Shown here: positions 61,438 to 64,000 of the stretch, piece after piece
Layout: each line of letters starts with the position of its first letter
Position numbering within the stretch: the first letter of the stretch is position 1
Source: Pseudorhodoplanes sp049324435
Lineage (GTDB): Bacteria > Pseudomonadota > Alphaproteobacteria > Rhizobiales > Xanthobacteraceae
NCBI GenBank assembly: GCA_049324435.1
Contig: JBMOOQ010000063.1
Span: forward strand, 1-64,000
Direction of reading: 5' to 3'
DNA: 64,000 bases
Notes under the pieces: model-generated
What the model saw: only the letters and a program-made list of their open reading frames with translations
The model's database searches: none
What the model was told of the DNA's origin: nothing
Translations under genes and position numbers: made by a program

Positions 61438-62199
61438 TCATGAGCCTGGCCGCTCCATGCCTTTGTCCTTGAGCACGGCGGCACCCGAAGGGCCTGCGAG
61501 CAGGTCGAGGAAGGCCTTGGCCGCCGCGGCATCGCGCGCCGTCGCCGAAACGGCGCCGGCATAGGTCGTGTAGTTCTGGATCTCCGCCGGCAGCGGACCG
61601 ACCAGCACCACATCTTTAACCGGGACGATCTCGCTGATCTGGTGAATGCCGAGTTCCGCGTCGCCGGACACGAGAAGGTCGGCGACATAGCCGCCGCGCT
61701 TGAGCTTTGCCTTGGCGCGGATCTGGTCGGCGATACCCCACTTCTCGAACAGCTTGTCGAGGTAGATCCCGCTCGAACCTCCCGACGCCGGATCGATATA
61801 GGCCACGGTTTTCGCTTCCATCAGCGTGCGCTTGAAGGCCTCGACTGACGAAATATCGGGGAGCTTTGCTCCCTTCGGCACCATCACGCCGATCGCGACC
61901 CGCGCCAGATTGGTCTTCGTTCCCGGCACGACCTTGCCAGCGGCCCCAAGCGCATCGATCACAGCGGGCGTAATCACCGCGAGGTCAAAGCTCTCGCCAC
62001 CCTCGATGCGCTTGCGAAGCGCGCCCGCGGTGTCGTTGTCGACCACGAGCGTATGGCCTTGCTTCTCAAAGTCCGGCTGGAGCGCCAGCACCACCTGCTT
62101 CATCGCGCCGGCGGTGAGCACTTTCACCTCAGCCGCGGCGGCAGTGACGACGGACAGCACGACAATAACGGCCGTGAGACAACCCACGCGGAAGCGCAT
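61438..62199 (-). CDS. ModA-like extracellular substrate-binding protein
   Basis: A 253-residue periplasmic protein with a signal peptide (RVGCLTAVIVVLSVVTAAAA) and the ModA-type fold: VKVLTAGAMKQVVLALQPDF, VVDNDTAGALRKRIEGGESF, then DLAVITPAVIDALGAAGKVV and DAELGIHQISEIVPVKDVVL. Such proteins bind molybdate-like oxyanions or small organic acids. No ATPase or permease is adjacent. Divergent from a Bug-family gene, so it may feed on the same nutrient theme rather than on metal uptake. Confidence 0.86.
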   Translation of the reverse strand: MRFRVGCLTAVIVVLSVVTAAAAEVKVLTAGAMKQVVLALQPDFEKQGHTLVVDNDTAGALRKRIEGGESFDLAVITPAVIDALGAAGKVVPGTKTNLARVAIGVMVPKGAKLPDISSVEAFKRTLMEAKTVAYIDPASGGSSGIYLDKLFEKWGIADQIRAKAKLKRGGYVADLLVSGDAELGIHQISEIVPVKDVVLVGPLPAEIQNYTTYAGAVSATARDAAAAKAFLDLLAGPSGAAVLKDKGMERPGS

Positions 62200-62354
62200 C
62201 AGGCAACTCCTTATTATTCGACATTGTCAAAGAGAGGGACGTATTCAGAAACAGGAACACGCCTTGCGTCCGGGTATTCCATGTCACGCGCTTGTCATTG
62301 CCCGGATCGCCGGTTCTAATCGTCACCAAAATAAGGGCTGTCGGGAGGACCATC

Positions 62355-63320
62355 ATGATGCTCAGCCGTAAGGCATTGGCTTGCTGCGCGTTGCTTTTGT
62401 TGTCGTCCGGAGCCGCGCCGGCACAGGACTATCCGGCAAAGCCGATCACGTTTGTGGTCGCCTTCGCACCGGGCGGCGTCGCCGACGGAATCGGCCGTAT
62501 GATCGCGCAAAGGCTCAGCGAAGCCTTCAAACAAACTGTCGTGGTGGAAAACCGCGGCGGGGCCGGCGGCAATATTGCCGCCAAGCAGGTGCTGAGCGCC
62601 GCACCGGACGGTTACACGATCCTCGTCACCACCACCGCACTCGCCATTAACGAGACGCTGCACAGAAACAAGGGCTTTGCCGCAAACGATCTCGAAACGG
62701 TGGCGATCGTCGCCTCGTCGCCGGAAGCCTTCGCGATCAATCCGGCAAATGCGGCTACCTCATTGCCGCAATTCATCGCCAGCGCGAAAGGCAAAACCAT
62801 CAATTTCGGTTCGGCCGGTGTCGGATCGGGCTCACACATTGCGGCGGAATATTTCTTCAAGGAAATCGCGAAGGTGCCGGCGACCCACGTGCCGTTCCAG
62901 GGCGGTGCGCCCGCAATCAATGCCGCGGTCGGGGGACACATCGATCTGCTCTCGATCACGCTTGGCGGCGGACTTGTTGCGCAGGTGAAAGGCGGCAAGC
63001 TGAAGGGACTCGGCGTGATGAACGACACGCGGGTCGGCACGATGAGCGACGTTCCGACCTTTGCCGAATCCGGCTTTCCCGGCTTTCATGCGGCCTCATG
63101 GGTCGGCCTGTTCGTGCCCGCGAAGACGCCGGCAGACGTCATCGCGAAGCTGAATGGCGCGGTCGATGCAATCGTCAGGCAGCCCGACTTCCAGGAGCGT
63201 CTGGCCGCGCTCGGCTTCGATCCGGTCACCGGCAATCAGGCGGCGGCCGCGAAACGCTTTAAGGACGACATCGGAGAATGGGCAAAGCGGGTGAATGCGC
63301 TCGGCATGAAGGTGGAGTGA
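62355..63320 (+). CDS. Bug family tripartite tricarboxylate transporter receptor
   Basis: A 321-residue periplasmic receptor of the Bug/TctC type. Signal peptide ALACCALLLLSSGAAPAQ, then DYPAKPITFVVAFAPGGVAD and VVVENRGGAGGNIAAKQVLS. GGGAGGA lies five bases before the ATG at 62355; the frame open further upstream is not used, and a second ATG at 62358 follows directly. No transporter membrane genes are nearby. Ligand unknown. Confidence 0.92.
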   Translation: MMLSRKALACCALLLLSSGAAPAQDYPAKPITFVVAFAPGGVADGIGRMIAQRLSEAFKQTVVVENRGGAGGNIAAKQVLSAAPDGYTILVTTTALAINETLHRNKGFAANDLETVAIVASSPEAFAINPANAATSLPQFIASAKGKTINFGSAGVGSGSHIAAEYFFKEIAKVPATHVPFQGGAPAINAAVGGHIDLLSITLGGGLVAQVKGGKLKGLGVMNDTRVGTMSDVPTFAESGFPGFHAASWVGLFVPAKTPADVIAKLNGAVDAIVRQPDFQERLAALGFDPVTGNQAAAAKRFKDDIGEWAKRVNALGMKVE

Positions 63321-63334
63321 GCGGTCGGGCCGCG

Positions 63335-63766
63335 CTATGCGAGCGACGGCATACTCCATTTCAGGTCCGGAAAGCGGGCGAACCCGCGGTCGAGCGTGAT
63401 CCACTCGCAGCCCCATTCGATCGCGAGCGCTGCGTACCATGCGTCGGTAACGTCGGGGCCGCGAACATCCCGTTCCGTGCAGAGCCGTTTGAAGATTTGC
63501 CAATGCCTTTCGCCCGGCTCCAAAAGATGGCAATTCGGCTGAGCGATCAGAAACTCCGAAAACCGGAAGGCCTCTTCGACCGTGCTCGGCGATCGATAGG
63601 ACCTCCGATTTGTCGTGATTCGGACCAGCGCTGACAGCGAGAGCGATGAAATCGCAAATGCTGAATCGCCATTGACGACATTTTCGAGCCACGCGCGACA
63701 AATGGCATGCTGCGGAGTATCCGGACGAAACGCATAGATGAGCACGTTTACATCCGGCAAAATCAC
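63335..63766 (-). CDS. VapC-type PIN domain toxin
   Basis: A 143-residue PIN-domain ribonuclease. The acidic active-site residues are in ILPDVNVLIYAFR (Asp near the start), the conserved Glu in STVEEAFRF-like helix, and VRGPDVTDAWYAALAIEWG with the C-terminal TLDRGFARFPDLKW. Toxins of this class cleave specific RNA when the antitoxin is lost. The ATG overlaps the antitoxin stop by four bases, the usual operon form of VapBC pairs. Confidence 0.9.
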   Translation of the reverse strand: MILPDVNVLIYAFRPDTPQHAICRAWLENVVNGDSAFAISSLSLSALVRITTNRRSYRSPSTVEEAFRFSEFLIAQPNCHLLEPGERHWQIFKRLCTERDVRGPDVTDAWYAALAIEWGCEWITLDRGFARFPDLKWSMPSLA

Positions 63767-64000
63767 CGGAAACTCCGGTTCATCCGCTCGACATACTCGA
63801 TATCTTCGGCCTCCTGCGCCGCGCGATGGGGATTGTCCTCATAGCCCGGCATGGGCCCTCCGGCTGCCTTGCTGACTGGCAAAGATACGCGCCGCCGCCT
63901 CGGCCTGCTTTCGGCAAGCTCCTTCTCCAATCCGCTCTGGATCAACGATGTCAGTGTGCGTCCCTCCGCAGCAGCCTTGCGGCGCGCGCGGTCGAGCAAC
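63763..64000 (-). CDS. VapB-type antitoxin, N-terminus outside window
   Basis: The visible 78 codons show a ribbon-helix-helix-type start, LLDRARRKAAAEGRTLTSLI, which in complete relatives is preceded by a short strand ending in DDA. The C-terminal tail SKAAGGPMPGYEDNPHRAAQ and the acidic end probably bind the toxin. The open frame runs to the window edge (TTG at 63999 is not the start). It overlaps the PIN toxin gene by four bases. Confidence 0.85.
   Translation of the reverse strand, partial: LLDRARRKAAAEGRTLTSLIQSGLEKELAESRPRRRRVSLPVSKAAGGPMPGYEDNPHRAAQEAEDIEYVERMNRSFR

Overview
The window looks like chromosomal DNA of an alphaproteobacterium of the Hyphomicrobiales (Rhizobiales), near the Bradyrhizobium/Xanthobacteraceae group. 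This is inferred from several things seen together: high GC, a CtrA/SciP/FlbD-type flagellar locus with TTAA-N7-TTAA boxes, a Rhodobacter/rhizobial-type PmtA, abundant solute-binding proteins (Bug, TRAP, NMT1-like and ModA-like), and many ATGA or TGATG gene overlaps. Species cannot be told from the sequence alone.

Layout. 1-6825: a MoxR / DUF58 / DUF4159 / large membrane protein operon, cut at its 5' end. 6856-11904: housekeeping and stress singles (GNAT acetyltransferase, glutathionyl-hydroquinone reductase, PRC-barrel protein, Nudix hydrolase, metallophosphoesterase, hydroxypyruvate isomerase-like). 12233-14567: an uncharacterised methyltransferase-fold protein paired with a MetF-like protein, behind two palindromes. 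14638-24563: an aromatic-acid catabolic cluster with gentisate 1,2-dioxygenase, SDR, NTF2-like, Old Yellow Enzyme, two FMN reductases, Bug receptor, IclR regulator, Ldh2-type dehydrogenase, NMT1-like receptor and FAH-family hydrolase. 24845-27504: NhaD-like antiporter and an orphan TonB. 27508-35782: divergent indolepyruvate oxidoreductase (IorA/IorB-like) and TRAP transporter genes with two tandem DctP paralogues and a MarR regulator; the same ATATTC-N4-GAATAT palindrome lies before each DctP gene. 35797-41457: LemA/DUF2207, DoxX, a double Kazal-like secreted protein, YidB-like protein, amine oxidase and a 42-residue membrane peptide.

41663-45059: a small accessory island beside tRNA-Met(CAT). 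It holds three overlapping, AT-richer genes of unknown function and the frameshifted 3' part of a large serine recombinase that runs into the tRNA 3' end. A 12-bp copy of the tRNA 3' end lies at the left edge. This is the best candidate for an undescribed system. 45164-47448: a conserved secreted protein, pmtA and mnmA.

47732-61229: a flagellar block with fliK, flgD, sciP, fliF, fliG, fliH, fliN, flbD and flhA, interspersed with DUF952, DUF1176, thioesterase and small secreted or membrane proteins. Perfect CtrA boxes flank sciP and a one-mismatch box precedes flhA, fitting cell-cycle control. 61438-64000: ModA-like and Bug receptors, then a VapC-type PIN toxin and its partner antitoxin, cut by the window end.
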